From the NCBI GenBank assembly GCA_036794825.1, contig DAIRGA010000045.1, positions 1 to 26,387 of the forward strand: a stretch of 26,387 nt of DNA, read 5' to 3'. Below are positions 1-8,267 of this stretch, piece by piece. The notes under the pieces are model-generated. The model was given only the letters and a program-made list of their open reading frames with translations. It was not told where the DNA came from and did not search any database. Within the stretch, counting starts at the first letter, position 1. The number at the start of each line of letters is the position of its first letter. Both the position numbers and the translations under genes were made by a program. The DNA comes from RZYY01 sp036794825 (GTDB taxonomy: Bacteria; Bacteroidota; Bacteroidia; Bacteroidales; 4484-276).

Positions 1-506
1 ATTTTACCTACGGGATGGCAGTTTCTGAAGTACTGCTCGATACCCTGACCGGTCATCATCAAATCCTGAAATCGTTCATTATCAACGATTGCGGAAACTC
101 TATAAATAATTTGCTCGATATTGGCCAGGTGGAAGGAGGATTTGTTCAGGGTGTTGGCTGGTGCACTACCGAGGATATTAAATGGGATAAAAAAGGCAAT
201 TTGCTCAATCATTCGCCCGATACCTATAAGATTCCGGGTGTGCGGGATATCCCTGTGGAATTTCATGTGGAGTTGCTGACCGACAGTCCAAACCCGACAA
301 CCATTCACAATAGCAAAGCAGTGGGAGAGCCGCCATTTATGCTTGCCTTTTCGGTGTGGCTGGCAATTAAGGATGCCATTTCTGCAGTCGGAGATCATCA
401 GTTTGAGCCTGATTTTCAGCTTCCGGCCACTAACGAAGTGATTTTGAAAGCCATCGAAAACATCAGGGCGCTAAATAGTAATTGCCAGAAAACCCCCCAA
501 AATTGA
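1..506 (+). CDS. Xanthine dehydrogenase, molybdopterin-binding subunit, C-terminal end (partial)
   Basis: This is the last 167 codons of a gene that begins before the window; the frame is open from base 3 (reading FTYGMAVSEV), so the ATG at 15 is internal. The family hydroxylates hypoxanthine and xanthine in purine breakdown, using a molybdenum cofactor. Family features seen are the YG-AVSEV start of the last domain, the stretch D-CG-SIN (a cofactor-contacting region), EGGFVQGVGWCTTED, and KAVGEPPFMLA near 313-345. The Glu of GEPP corresponds to the catalytic general base of bovine xanthine oxidase. The C-terminus shows no truncation. The stop codon (504-506) lies inside the palindromic element at 481-618, so the last eight or so codons are made of repeat sequence. 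A related aldehyde oxidase-type enzyme cannot be excluded without the rest of the gene. Confidence 0.87.
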   Translation, partial: FTYGMAVSEVLLDTLTGHHQILKSFIINDCGNSINNLLDIGQVEGGFVQGVGWCTTEDIKWDKKGNLLNHSPDTYKIPGVRDIPVEFHVELLTDSPNPTTIHNSKAVGEPPFMLAFSVWLAIKDAISAVGDHQFEPDFQLPATNEVILKAIENIRALNSNCQKTPQN

Positions 507-618
507 TTTTCAACGATTTTTTTACCCCACCCCCAAGGGGAGCAAATCGTTGAAAATCATTGCTCCCATTTGGGTTGGGGTCAACAATGATTTTCAATAA
601 TAGTAGTTTTCTGGCAAT
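481..618. repeat. Long imperfect palindrome, possible MITE/REP-like element
   Basis: The ends are a perfect 13-bp inverted repeat, attgccagaaaac (481-493) against gttttctggcaat (606-618). Inside, tgattttcaacgat (504-517) pairs perfectly with atcgttgaaaatca (546-559), and ttgaaaatcattg (550-562) pairs with caatgattttcaa (585-597). The C-rich block around 523-545 is an imperfect inverse of the G-rich block around 560-582. The whole element can therefore fold in more than one way. It overlaps the last codons of the xanthine dehydrogenase gene and fills the gap before the pepD terminator. No transposase is present. It could also act as a transcription barrier between the convergent genes. Calling it a mobile miniature element is inference; the inverted repeats are directly visible. 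Confidence 0.6.
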
Positions 619-650
619 GACAAAGCAAGAATAGCAGTTCCAAAACAAAG

Positions 651-678
651 CAGGGGTAAAAATTGCTTCTTACCCCTG
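651..678 (-). terminator. Hairpin downstream of pepD
   Basis: CAGGGGTAA (651-659) and TTACCCCTG (670-678) form a perfect 9-bp stem with a 10-nt loop, 25 nt past the pepD stop on the minus strand. The following minus-strand sequence is only moderately T-rich (CTTTGTTTTGG), so termination strength is uncertain. Confidence 0.5.
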
Positions 679-702
679 ATTGATATTTCTATTAATGGAT
701 GA

Positions 703-2163
703 TTACTTTGCGGGCACGTGTTTCAGCGTTTCAACCAGGAAATCCCAGAATTTCTGAACCGATTCGATGTGAACTTTTTCATCGGGAGAGTGCGGGTAAC
801 GGATGGTTGGGCCAAATGAAATCATATCCCAGTGAGGATAAACCCCGCCCAGCAGTCCGCATTCCAAACCGGCATGTATTGCCTTGATTTCGGGTACTTT
901 ACCAAATTTATTGTTGTAAATTTCCAGCATTTCCTTGAGGATGGGAGAATCCGGGTTGGGTTTCCAGCCGGGATAATCGCCGGTAAGTTCAACCTTCGCT
1001 CCGATCATCTCGAAAACGCTCTTCACCACTTCGCCCAAATCCTGCTTGGCCGAATCCACCGAACTGCGCAACAGGTTTTTCACTACAGCCTCGCCACTTT
1101 TCACAGTGATGATTGCGAGGTTGGTGGAGGTTTCAACCAGCCCTTCCATATCGCTGCTCATTCTCACCACCCCATTGGGGCAGGCGTAAATGGCATTGAT
1201 GAAATCCTTCTGCGATTTGCCGTCCATCACCTTTTTTGGGGCATCCACCATTTCAAACGCGACTTTCAGGCCGGGGTCGGCGGTTTTATATTCATTTTTC
1301 ACCACCGTTGTAAACTCGTTCAGCCAGTTTTTCAAAGGCTCCAGTTGACCTTTATCCACCGACAATACAGCCCATGCTTCACGAGGAATGGCATTTCTAA
1401 GGCTACCTGCCTCAACCTCAGCGATTTGTACGCCAAATTCATTGGAAGCTTTTTTCAGAAATCTGAACAGCAGCTTATTGGCGTTTGCCCGGTAAAGTGG
1501 AATGTCAATGCCTGAGTGGCCTCCTTTCATTCCCGAAAGCATCACTTTGAGACCAACATTGGCAGACGGAGCCTCAACTTCATCGTAATGATAAGAAACA
1601 CTGGCATTTACACCGCCGGCGCACCCGATGTAGAGCTCGCCTTCATCTTCTGAATCCATGTTAAGTAGAATATCTCCCTGAAGCATTCCGGGCTTGAGGT
1701 TAAAAGCGCCAGTCATTCCTGTTTCTTCATCCACTGTAAAAAGGCCCTCAACCGGCCCATGGACAAGGTCTTTAGCCTCAAGAACTGCCATGGCGGCTGC
1801 AACACCCATCCCATTGTCCGAGCCGAGAGTTGTGCCGTTGGCTGTAACCCACTCGCCATCAATGTAAGCCTCTATCGGGTCGGTTTCGAAGTTAAACTTC
1901 TTGTCGCTGTTGGCTTGCGGAACCATATCAAGATGCCCCTGCAGGATTATGCCTTTGCGGTTTTCCATTCCAGGTGTGGCGGGTTTGCGGATCACGACAT
2001 TACCTACTTCATCCACAAGGGTTTCCAGTCCTAAGTTTTTGCCAAAATCCTTCATAAACTCGATGATTCTGCCCTCTTTTTTGGATGGGCGGGGAATTTT
2101 GGTCAACAATTCAAAGTTTTTCCAAACTACTTCTGGTTTCAAACCGCTAAGATTTTTGTTCAT
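703..2163 (-). CDS. pepD: Aminoacyl-histidine dipeptidase (PepD, M20 family metallopeptidase)
   Basis: A 486-residue cytosolic dizinc peptidase of the M20C type, which cleaves dipeptides such as Xaa-His. The metal and catalytic residues are in the family order: GHLDMVP (H77, D79), GSDNGMGVAAA (D116, bridging), DEETGMTGA (E146 general base, E147), NMDSEDEGELYIGCAGG (D170), HAGLECG (H430), and IRYPHSPDEKVHIES (H458). Length and both ends fit the family. The ATG at 2163 is supported by an AGGAG ribosome binding site 6 nt upstream on the minus strand, one of the few clear ones in the window. It is monocistronic, with its own hairpin downstream and a -7 element upstream. It is divergent from the secreted deiminase gene. 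The exact substrate range is not readable from sequence. Confidence 0.95.
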   Translation of the reverse strand: MNKNLSGLKPEVVWKNFELLTKIPRPSKKEGRIIEFMKDFGKNLGLETLVDEVGNVVIRKPATPGMENRKGIILQGHLDMVPQANSDKKFNFETDPIEAYIDGEWVTANGTTLGSDNGMGVAAAMAVLEAKDLVHGPVEGLFTVDEETGMTGAFNLKPGMLQGDILLNMDSEDEGELYIGCAGGVNASVSYHYDEVEAPSANVGLKVMLSGMKGGHSGIDIPLYRANANKLLFRFLKKASNEFGVQIAEVEAGSLRNAIPREAWAVLSVDKGQLEPLKNWLNEFTTVVKNEYKTADPGLKVAFEMVDAPKKVMDGKSQKDFINAIYACPNGVVRMSSDMEGLVETSTNLAIITVKSGEAVVKNLLRSSVDSAKQDLGEVVKSVFEMIGAKVELTGDYPGWKPNPDSPILKEMLEIYNNKFGKVPEIKAIHAGLECGLLGGVYPHWDMISFGPTIRYPHSPDEKVHIESVQKFWDFLVETLKHVPAK

Positions 2164-2215
2164 GTTAACTCCTTTTATTTAAATTTAAAAATCAGATTAT
2201 TAATGATTTGAGCCG

Positions 2216-2223
2216 CAAAAGTA
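2216..2223 (-). promoter_or_regulatory. Promoter -7 element for pepD
   Basis: On the minus strand this reads TACTTTTG, a perfect match to the Bacteroidota -7 consensus TAnnTTTG, about 50 nt before the pepD ATG. No TTG was found at the usual distance upstream. Confidence 0.45.
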
Positions 2224-2309
2224 CTCAAAATAGCTCGTCCGGAAGGAAAGGGGGGATCAAGCAAATTTTGATTTATGAAAAATTAACAGGTAGTAAACCA
2301 TTTCAATTA

Positions 2310-2344
2310 TTGCAGTCTATTGACAGCGCAAAAGACTACTTTTG
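2310..2344 (+). promoter_or_regulatory. Promoter for the secreted deiminase
   Basis: TACTTTTG at 2337-2344 matches TAnnTTTG exactly, with a TTG at 2310-2312, 24 nt upstream and slightly longer than the usual 17-23. It lies about 50 nt before the ATG at 2394. A transcript starting just after it would also include the TTG at 2364, but the ATG is the better start. Confidence 0.5.
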
Positions 2345-2393
2345 CCAGCAGATTACTAACTAATTGATTGGAATTCCAAATTTTACTTTCTGC

Positions 2394-5300
2394 ATGAAAA
2401 AGTTTATGACCGGCAGCTCAATTCTGCTGCTTCTGCTCACACTATGCTCCTTTTCGGTTGCTATAGCTCAAACAACTACTAAAAAGGAGAAGCCCACCAC
2501 ACTAAAACACTGGATGACCCCCGAAGAGGCCAAACTGAGCCATCTTATCGGTAGAGGTGCTCAGGCCACTGACCCGCCTGTTGGTCCGGTTACTAATTTT
2601 GCTGAATTTGACCAGGTTCAGTCGGTGTTGATCCGCTACCAGTTCGGTATATCGTACCAGCTGATCGCCGCTATGTCGCAGAAATGCGGGGTTATTACGA
2701 TAGTGGCCAGTACTTCCGAGCAAAATACTGTTACCAATCAATATCAAAATCAAGGGGTTAACCTGGCAAATTGCACTTTTATAATTGCCCCCACAAATAG
2801 CTATTGGACAAGAGATTACGGCCCATGGTTCGTTTTTGACGGCTATGACAATATTGGAATCGTTGATTTCGAGTATAATCGGCCAAGGCCTTTGGATAAT
2901 GCCATTCCTTTAAAAGTGTCGCAGCATCTGGGAGTAAACTATTACAAGACCGATCTCAAGCATACTGGCGGGAATTATATGACCGACGGCATGGGCATTT
3001 CGGCATCAACTGATATCGTGCATACCGAGAACACCAACCTCACTCAGGCGCAGATTGCACAGATTATGCTGAACTATTACGGCATCCACACCTACCACGT
3101 TCGACCCGACCCAAATAATACCTATATTGACCACATTGACTGCTGGGCGAAATATCTTGCTCCCGATAAAATTCTGATCCGTTCGGTTCCTAACACCCAC
3201 CCGCAGTACAACGCAATCGAAGCCACTGCTGGTTATTTTGCAGCCCAAACATCATCCTACGGAACGCCGCTTGAGGTAATCAGGGTTTATACTCCCAACA
3301 ATCAGCCCTACACCAACTCCCTGATTTTGAACGACAGGGTGTTTGTACCGATTATGAATTCATCCTGGGATGCAGCAGCCATCCAGACTTATAAAGATGC
3401 CATGCCAGGTTATGAAGTGCTCGGTTTTACCGGCTCATGGGAATCTACTGATGCATTGCATTGCCGAACTATCGGAATTACCAATTTGCAAAAGGTTCAT
3501 ATCCGGCACGTTCCATTATCTGGTGAGCAGCCGGTACAGCCTGGTTACCCTGTCGAAGCTGTCGTGAAGGCATTCAGCGGTCAGCCATTGAAGAGTGATT
3601 CTGTGTTGATTTACTACCGCGTCAACGGCCAGTCGTGGCAAACGGTGAATATGACCAATACGAGCAGCCAGACGTGGTCGGGAACTATCCCTGCGGCAGC
3701 GCCCGGCAGCCAGGTGGATTATTATCTTTTTGCCGCCGACCAGGCCAGCAAACGGATTAAGCATCCTTTTATCGGCGCTCCTGATCCACATTCGTTCTCA
3801 GTTGGCGCTCAGGCTTTTGCCCAAATCACTGTAAATCCTGACCAATTGTCGGGTTCTGCAACGGCCGGATCCTCGACAACTGAAATGCTAACCATCTGCA
3901 ATGTTGGTACATTGCCGCTTTTTTTTACCATCGGTTCAAATACGGTAGTTTATGAAGACTTTTCGGCGCCCGTCACAAACAGCCCGGCAACGAACGCTTA
4001 CGACTATAATACCCTGATAGAAGCGGAATGGGCAACAATTCCTGTTGCCTTGAGCGGCGAAATAGCAAGTGTGGAGGTTAATTATACCTGGACAACCGAT
4101 AACTGGCCTGAAGAGGGGAGCTTTTACCTTGAATCTCCGTCAGGCACTTCGGTAATGATTGCTGCCGGAAATCCTGGTGGAGCATACAGCATCGACATGA
4201 ATTCGTTCAACGGACAGGATGTAAACGGCGAATGGAAGATCTGGATCGAGGACAGTTATGGCGATGGCGGTCACAAAGCTACAAACATAACGGTAAAATT
4301 TACATTGGTAATGAGCGAAAATGAATGGCTGGGAATTAATCCAATGTCAGGTCAAATTCAGCCCGGCAATTGCCTTCAGATCAGTGTATTGATGGATGCA
4401 ACAGATTTAGAGGCCGGCTTGTATTCCGGAGAATTACTAATCAGTTCCAATGATCCGGATCAGCCTGTAATAGAAGTTCCGGTTGAGTTTGAGGTTACTG
4501 CGGTTCAGGATGTTGTGGTAACACCGGACACACTTTGGTTCCTGACTTATAACGACATGATAAATGGCAAGATGTTCAATATTCACAATCCTACTGCCAG
4601 CACCATTGCTATCAATGAGATAACTGAGTGGGGATCAAACTTTGCATGGACTGTCGAGAATCTCGTGACGCTGCCATATCAGCTTCCAGGGGGCGCCGAT
4701 TTGGAGTTGAAAGTGGTAATTGTACCTCCTCCACAAAACCTAAAAACCAATCTGCTGTTTGATCATCTGCATGTAACCACAGCCAATGCCACACACACCG
4801 TAGTAATTGCGTGGGATTCGGACCTGATTGCAACCAACGTGACACTCGATCCTGACACACTTTGGTTCACCGACCCGGCTACAATTGTTGATCCCCGGAC
4901 AGTTACTTTCTCCAATACGTCCAACGTACCCGTCACTCTCTATGAAATACAAATGGAAAATTTATCCGCTCCATTTGCCTGGATGGTTCAAAATGTTTCC
5001 GAGCCTTTGCCTTATATGATGATGCCGGGTGAGTTCGTAACCTTTGATGTCTATCTGCTTGTGCCGGTTACTAATTCGATGGTAACGCTTCAATACGATT
5101 CGATTCCAATCACCTCAGATGCTGGTGTGGATTTTCTCACCCTTGTTTGCGATACGGACTTGCTAAGCAGTGTAAATTCTCAACAATCAAACGGCTTCGA
5201 GGTTTATCCAAACCCATTTTTTAATAATCTGAATGTCAAATATTTCAATGAACAAGCACAAAACGTGAAGGTTGAATTAATTGATTTACACGGAAAAACC

Positions 5301-5459
5301 GTATCCACTTTGCATAATGGATATTTGTCATCAGGCAATCAAACTTTTACATGGCATGGCCAGGATGATTCAGGGAATAGGGTTAAAAACGGAATCTGGT
5401 TCGTACGGATATCAACGCCACAAAAATCAACAATGATTAAGGTACTGAAAATGAACTGA
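2394..5459 (+). CDS. Secreted peptidylarginine deiminase-like enzyme (PPAD type) with P-type and Ig-like domains and a T9SS sorting domain
   Basis: The ATG at 2394 is chosen over an in-frame TTG at 2364 because it begins a signal peptide (MKKFMTGSS, hydrophobic core, VAIAQ, about residues 1-26). The 1021-residue product carries a guanidino-modifying catalytic domain (about 50-370) very similar to the P. gingivalis peptidylarginine deiminase. Visible active-site residues are D141 (SYWTRDYGPW), R163 and R165 (YNRPRP), H247 and D249 (DHIDCW), N308 (PYTNSLIL) and C357 (ALHCRT). An Ig-like domain homologous to that enzyme's follows (375-470). After it come a P-type domain (about 522-640), further Ig-like segments with repeated TPDTLWF/LDPDTLWF starts (about 650-920), and a T9SS type A tail (about 934-1021, beginning FEVYPNPF). 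The family converts protein or peptide arginine to citrulline; agmatine deiminase is the close alternative. Secretion to the surface is inferred from the signal peptide and tail. Confidence 0.9.
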   Translation: MKKFMTGSSILLLLLTLCSFSVAIAQTTTKKEKPTTLKHWMTPEEAKLSHLIGRGAQATDPPVGPVTNFAEFDQVQSVLIRYQFGISYQLIAAMSQKCGVITIVASTSEQNTVTNQYQNQGVNLANCTFIIAPTNSYWTRDYGPWFVFDGYDNIGIVDFEYNRPRPLDNAIPLKVSQHLGVNYYKTDLKHTGGNYMTDGMGISASTDIVHTENTNLTQAQIAQIMLNYYGIHTYHVRPDPNNTYIDHIDCWAKYLAPDKILIRSVPNTHPQYNAIEATAGYFAAQTSSYGTPLEVIRVYTPNNQPYTNSLILNDRVFVPIMNSSWDAAAIQTYKDAMPGYEVLGFTGSWESTDALHCRTIGITNLQKVHIRHVPLSGEQPVQPGYPVEAVVKAFSGQPLKSDSVLIYYRVNGQSWQTVNMTNTSSQTWSGTIPAAAPGSQVDYYLFAADQASKRIKHPFIGAPDPHSFSVGAQAFAQITVNPDQLSGSATAGSSTTEMLTICNVGTLPLFFTIGSNTVVYEDFSAPVTNSPATNAYDYNTLIEAEWATIPVALSGEIASVEVNYTWTTDNWPEEGSFYLESPSGTSVMIAAGNPGGAYSIDMNSFNGQDVNGEWKIWIEDSYGDGGHKATNITVKFTLVMSENEWLGINPMSGQIQPGNCLQISVLMDATDLEAGLYSGELLISSNDPDQPVIEVPVEFEVTAVQDVVVTPDTLWFLTYNDMINGKMFNIHNPTASTIAINEITEWGSNFAWTVENLVTLPYQLPGGADLELKVVIVPPPQNLKTNLLFDHLHVTTANATHTVVIAWDSDLIATNVTLDPDTLWFTDPATIVDPRTVTFSNTSNVPVTLYEIQMENLSAPFAWMVQNVSEPLPYMMMPGEFVTFDVYLLVPVTNSMVTLQYDSIPITSDAGVDFLTLVCDTDLLSSVNSQQSNGFEVYPNPFFNNLNVKYFNEQAQNVKVELIDLHGKTVSTLHNGYLSSGNQTFTWHGQDDSGNRVKNGIWFVRISTPQKSTMIKVLKMN

Positions 5460-5480
5460 TAGATTTCAAAAATCTGCTTC

Positions 5481-5520
5481 ATACCCCGGCGAGAAACCCT
5501 CTTGCCGGGGTATTTTTTTT
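5481..5520 (+). terminator. Rho-independent terminator of the deiminase gene
   Basis: ATACCCCGGC (5481-5490) pairs perfectly with GCCGGGGTAT (5504-5513), followed by a run of eight T (5513-5520), starting 22 nt after the stop codon. This is the strongest terminator in the window. Confidence 0.93.
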
Positions 5521-5547
5521 GAATTATGAAGAAAATGACTACTTTCG
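5519..5547 (+). promoter_or_regulatory. Promoter for recQ
   Basis: TTG at 5519-5521, an 18-nt spacer, then TACTTTCG at 5540-5547, one mismatch from TAnnTTTG. It sits 17 nt before the recQ ATG and its -33 element overlaps the end of the preceding T-run. Confidence 0.45.
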
Positions 5548-5564
5548 CCTGACATCCTTCAAAC

Positions 5565-7466
5565 ATGGACATACACCAGATTTTGATCAAATATTGGGGT
5601 TACAGTTCTTTCAGGCCAATGCAGGAGGAGATCATCCGATCGGTTATGGCCGGAAAAGATACTCTTGCGCTGATGCCGACCGGTGGCGGTAAATCGCTGT
5701 GCTTCCAGGTGCCTGCAATGGCCAGAGAAGGCATTTGCATTGTTATTTCCCCGCTGATTGCACTGATGAAAGACCAGGTAGATCGCCTCAGAAGGCAGGA
5801 GATTAAAGCTTTTGCCATATACTCCGGGATGCATTTTAATGAGATCGAGGTGGCCTTGAACAATGTAACGCTTGGAGATGCCAAGTTCCTCTATATCTCT
5901 CCGGAGCGACTTGCAACGCCAAATTTCAGGGAAGCGCTGCGCTATATGAAGGTGAATCTTATTGCAGTGGATGAAGCGCATTGTATCTCTCAATGGGGCT
6001 ACGATTTCAGACCTCCTTATCTAAAGATTGCCGAAGTGCGCCAGATCATCCCCGATGCTCCTGTGCTTGCCGTCACAGCCTCAGCAATTCCGGCAGTGGT
6101 CGCTGATATCCAGGCAAAATTAAACTTTGCCGAAACCAACACAATCCGGCAGAGTTTTGAGCGTAAGAATCTTGCATACGTTGTGATTGAAGAGGAGAAT
6201 AAGCCTGGTAAGCTCACCGAAATGTTGAAGAAAGTGCCGGGAAGCGCCATTGTTTATGCCGGAACCCGCCGCCGGACCTATGAAATTGCCAGGCACCTGA
6301 ACAAAAATGGTATCCCTTCAGATCATTATCATGCCGGAATGGATAACAACGAACGTGATGCCAGGCAAAAGGCATGGATGTCGGGCCATCCGAGGGTGAT
6401 CGTTGCTACCAATGCTTTTGGAATGGGAATAGACAAACCTGACGTACGGCTGGTTGTGCACATGGATATGCCCGACAGCATCGAGGCCTATTTCCAGGAA
6501 GCTGGCCGTGCCGGAAGAGATGGTAAAAAGGCCTGGTCAGTGGTTTTGTACCAGTCCGCCGATTTGCTCGATTCCGAGAGCCAGTTCGAACTTTCTTTCC
6601 CGGATATGGAGATCATTCGGAGTGTTTATCATGCTTTGGGTAATTACTTCCGGCTTGCGGTGGGCAGCGGCAAAAACCTCGGCTTCGATTTTGATATTTC
6701 CGACTTTTGCAATCAATATGGTTTGAACCCTGTTTCATCTTACAATGCACTAAAATTCCTCGAAAAAGAGGGTTATCTTATCCTCAGCGAAGGGATTCAT
6801 TTTCCACCAAAGTTGCACGTCAGGCTTCAGGGGGAGAAACTTTACAAATTCAGAGTGGAAAACCCGGATCTCGACATCTTTCTCAAAATCATATTGCGCT
6901 CATACACAGGGCTTTTTACGCAATATGTCAAATTTAACCTGAATGAACTGTCGCGGCGAACCAACCTGCCGGTAGATGAGGTTACCAGCAAACTGGAGAA
7001 ATTGAACCATCTTGGGGTCCTAGTTTTCATCCCACCTAAAAGCAAACCGCAAATCATTTTTACCGAGGAGCGCCTCGATGCCCGCGATCTTTATATCTCC
7101 AAAGAAAACTATGCCCTACGAAAACGATTGGCACACGAGCGATTGAAAACCCTCACAACATATCTCACTTCCACCAATCGCTGTCGCAGTATTTTTCTGC
7201 TTAATTATTTCGGCGAAACCAGAGCAAAACGTTGTGGCCAGTGTGATGTGTGCCTGGAGCGCAACAAGGTTAACCTCAACGAAATGGAGTTTAATGCAGT
7301 ACTCGAGCAAATCAAACCTTTGCTCAAATCAACCCCTGTTAGCCCTGACCAGCTGGTTCAGATGTGCGTAAATATTAAGAAGGAGAATTTACTCAGGGTA
7401 ATTGAATGGTTGCTCGACAATAACAAGATCGCTTATACTTCTGATAAAAAGCTCTACTGGCTCTGA
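5565..7466 (+). CDS. recQ: ATP-dependent DNA helicase RecQ (short form without HRDC)
   Basis: A 633-residue superfamily 2, 3'-to-5' DNA helicase used in recombination and fork repair. Motifs in order are the RecQ 0-motif region (WGYSSFRPMQEEII, about 11-24), Walker A TGGGKS (39-44), DEAH (136-139) followed by the RecQ aromatic-rich loop CISQWGYDFRPPYL, motif III as TAS (171-173) rather than the more usual TAT, ATNAFGMGIDKPD (281-293), and QEAGRAGRDG (311-320). Four cysteines, C540, C557, C560 and C563, form the RecQ zinc site, here close to the C-terminus. About 200 residues separate motif VI from this site, and no HRDC domain follows. Bacteroidota commonly have a second, longer RecQ. The gene follows a strong terminator and has its own promoter, so it is transcribed independently of the deiminase. 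Confidence 0.94.
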   Translation: MDIHQILIKYWGYSSFRPMQEEIIRSVMAGKDTLALMPTGGGKSLCFQVPAMAREGICIVISPLIALMKDQVDRLRRQEIKAFAIYSGMHFNEIEVALNNVTLGDAKFLYISPERLATPNFREALRYMKVNLIAVDEAHCISQWGYDFRPPYLKIAEVRQIIPDAPVLAVTASAIPAVVADIQAKLNFAETNTIRQSFERKNLAYVVIEEENKPGKLTEMLKKVPGSAIVYAGTRRRTYEIARHLNKNGIPSDHYHAGMDNNERDARQKAWMSGHPRVIVATNAFGMGIDKPDVRLVVHMDMPDSIEAYFQEAGRAGRDGKKAWSVVLYQSADLLDSESQFELSFPDMEIIRSVYHALGNYFRLAVGSGKNLGFDFDISDFCNQYGLNPVSSYNALKFLEKEGYLILSEGIHFPPKLHVRLQGEKLYKFRVENPDLDIFLKIILRSYTGLFTQYVKFNLNELSRRTNLPVDEVTSKLEKLNHLGVLVFIPPKSKPQIIFTEERLDARDLYISKENYALRKRLAHERLKTLTTYLTSTNRCRSIFLLNYFGETRAKRCGQCDVCLERNKVNLNEMEFNAVLEQIKPLLKSTPVSPDQLVQMCVNIKKENLLRVIEWLLDNNKIAYTSDKKLYWL

Positions 7467-7483
7467 GAAATGCGATAAAGTTC

Positions 7484-7491
7484 TAATTTTG
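7484..7491 (+). promoter_or_regulatory. Promoter -7 element for the GT2/mpg pair
   Basis: TAATTTTG matches TAnnTTTG exactly, 29 nt before the GT2 ATG. No TTG at the expected -33 position was found, so read-through from recQ is also possible. Confidence 0.42.
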
Positions 7492-7520
7492 CGGTGTTTT
7501 AACTGAAAATATTTTTCGAT

Positions 7521-8261
7521 ATGATAAATCAAATGAAGGTAGTAGTGGTTTTGCCGGCCTATAACGCCGAAAAAACCATTGAGGATACCTACAACGAAAT
7601 CCCTTTTGATATTGTGGATGAGGTGGTTTTTGTAGATGATAAAAGCAAGGACAACAGCGTGGCGGTCGCAAAAAAGCTTGGGATAAAACACATCCTTGTT
7701 CATCCTGAAAACAGGGGTTACGGCGGTAATCAGAAATCCTGCTACAACAAAGCGCTGGAACTGAATGCAGACATTGTTATCATGCTTCACCCCGATTATC
7801 AATATACACCCAAATTGATCCACTCGATGGCTTATCTTATTGCCAACGGGGTTTATCCGGTTGTTTTCGGTTCAAGGATTCTTGGAAGCGGCGCCATCAA
7901 AGGAGGAATGCCGGTTTATAAATGGCTTGCCAACCGTATTCTGACTCTTTTCCAAAATATTGTTTTCTGGAAAAAGCTCTCAGAATACCACACCGGCTAC
8001 CGCGCCTTCTCTTCCGAAGTTCTGCGGAAAATCAATTTCATGGCCAATTCGGATGATTTTGTTTTTGATAATCAAATGATTTCCCAAATCTTTATGGCTG
8101 GATTTGAAATTGCCGAAGTAACCTGCCCTACCAAATACTTCGAGGATGCTTCCTCCATCAATTTTCGCCGTAGTACAAAATATGGATTTGGAGTTTTACG
8201 AACCTCTTTCGTCCATCTTTTCCACCGGTTGGGTATTCTCAGATCTCCTCTTTACAGCTAA
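7521..8261 (+). CDS. Family 2 glycosyltransferase, dolichol/polyprenyl-phosphate-sugar synthase-like
   Basis: A 246-residue GT-A fold enzyme. Family features are VVLPAYNAEKTIEDTYNEIP at the N-terminus, the nucleotide-binding VVFVDDKSKDNS (D39, D40), NRGYGGNQKSCYNKAL (64-79), a metal-binding acidic site written as MLHPDYQY (D92) in place of the common DADLQ, and the acceptor-side HTGYRAF (157-163). There are no membrane helices at the C-terminus, unlike many bactoprenol glucosyltransferases, so it is probably cytosolic or peripheral at the inner face. The sugar and acceptor cannot be deduced. The ATG at 7521 is used; a second ATG at 7533 is equally close to the domain. The downstream glycosylase gene starts 6 nt after the stop, so the two are probably co-transcribed although they share no obvious pathway. 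Confidence 0.88.
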   Translation: MINQMKVVVVLPAYNAEKTIEDTYNEIPFDIVDEVVFVDDKSKDNSVAVAKKLGIKHILVHPENRGYGGNQKSCYNKALELNADIVIMLHPDYQYTPKLIHSMAYLIANGVYPVVFGSRILGSGAIKGGMPVYKWLANRILTLFQNIVFWKKLSEYHTGYRAFSSEVLRKINFMANSDDFVFDNQMISQIFMAGFEIAEVTCPTKYFEDASSINFRRSTKYGFGVLRTSFVHLFHRLGILRSPLYS

Positions 8262-8267
8262 ACATCA

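Noticed and set aside
832..1515. 227-residue open frame antisense to pepD
   Set aside because: It lies wholly inside the well-supported pepD gene, has no family features, and its composition mirrors pepD codons.
2364..2393. TTG start 30 bases upstream of the deiminase ATG
   Set aside because: The ten added residues precede a good signal peptide and would bury it; ATG at 2394 gives the usual layout.
2394..5459. Deiminase as a plain cytosolic agmatine deiminase
   Set aside because: The signal peptide, the R163/R165 pair, the Ig-like domain after the core and the T9SS tail match the secreted PPAD type; substrate still needs a test.
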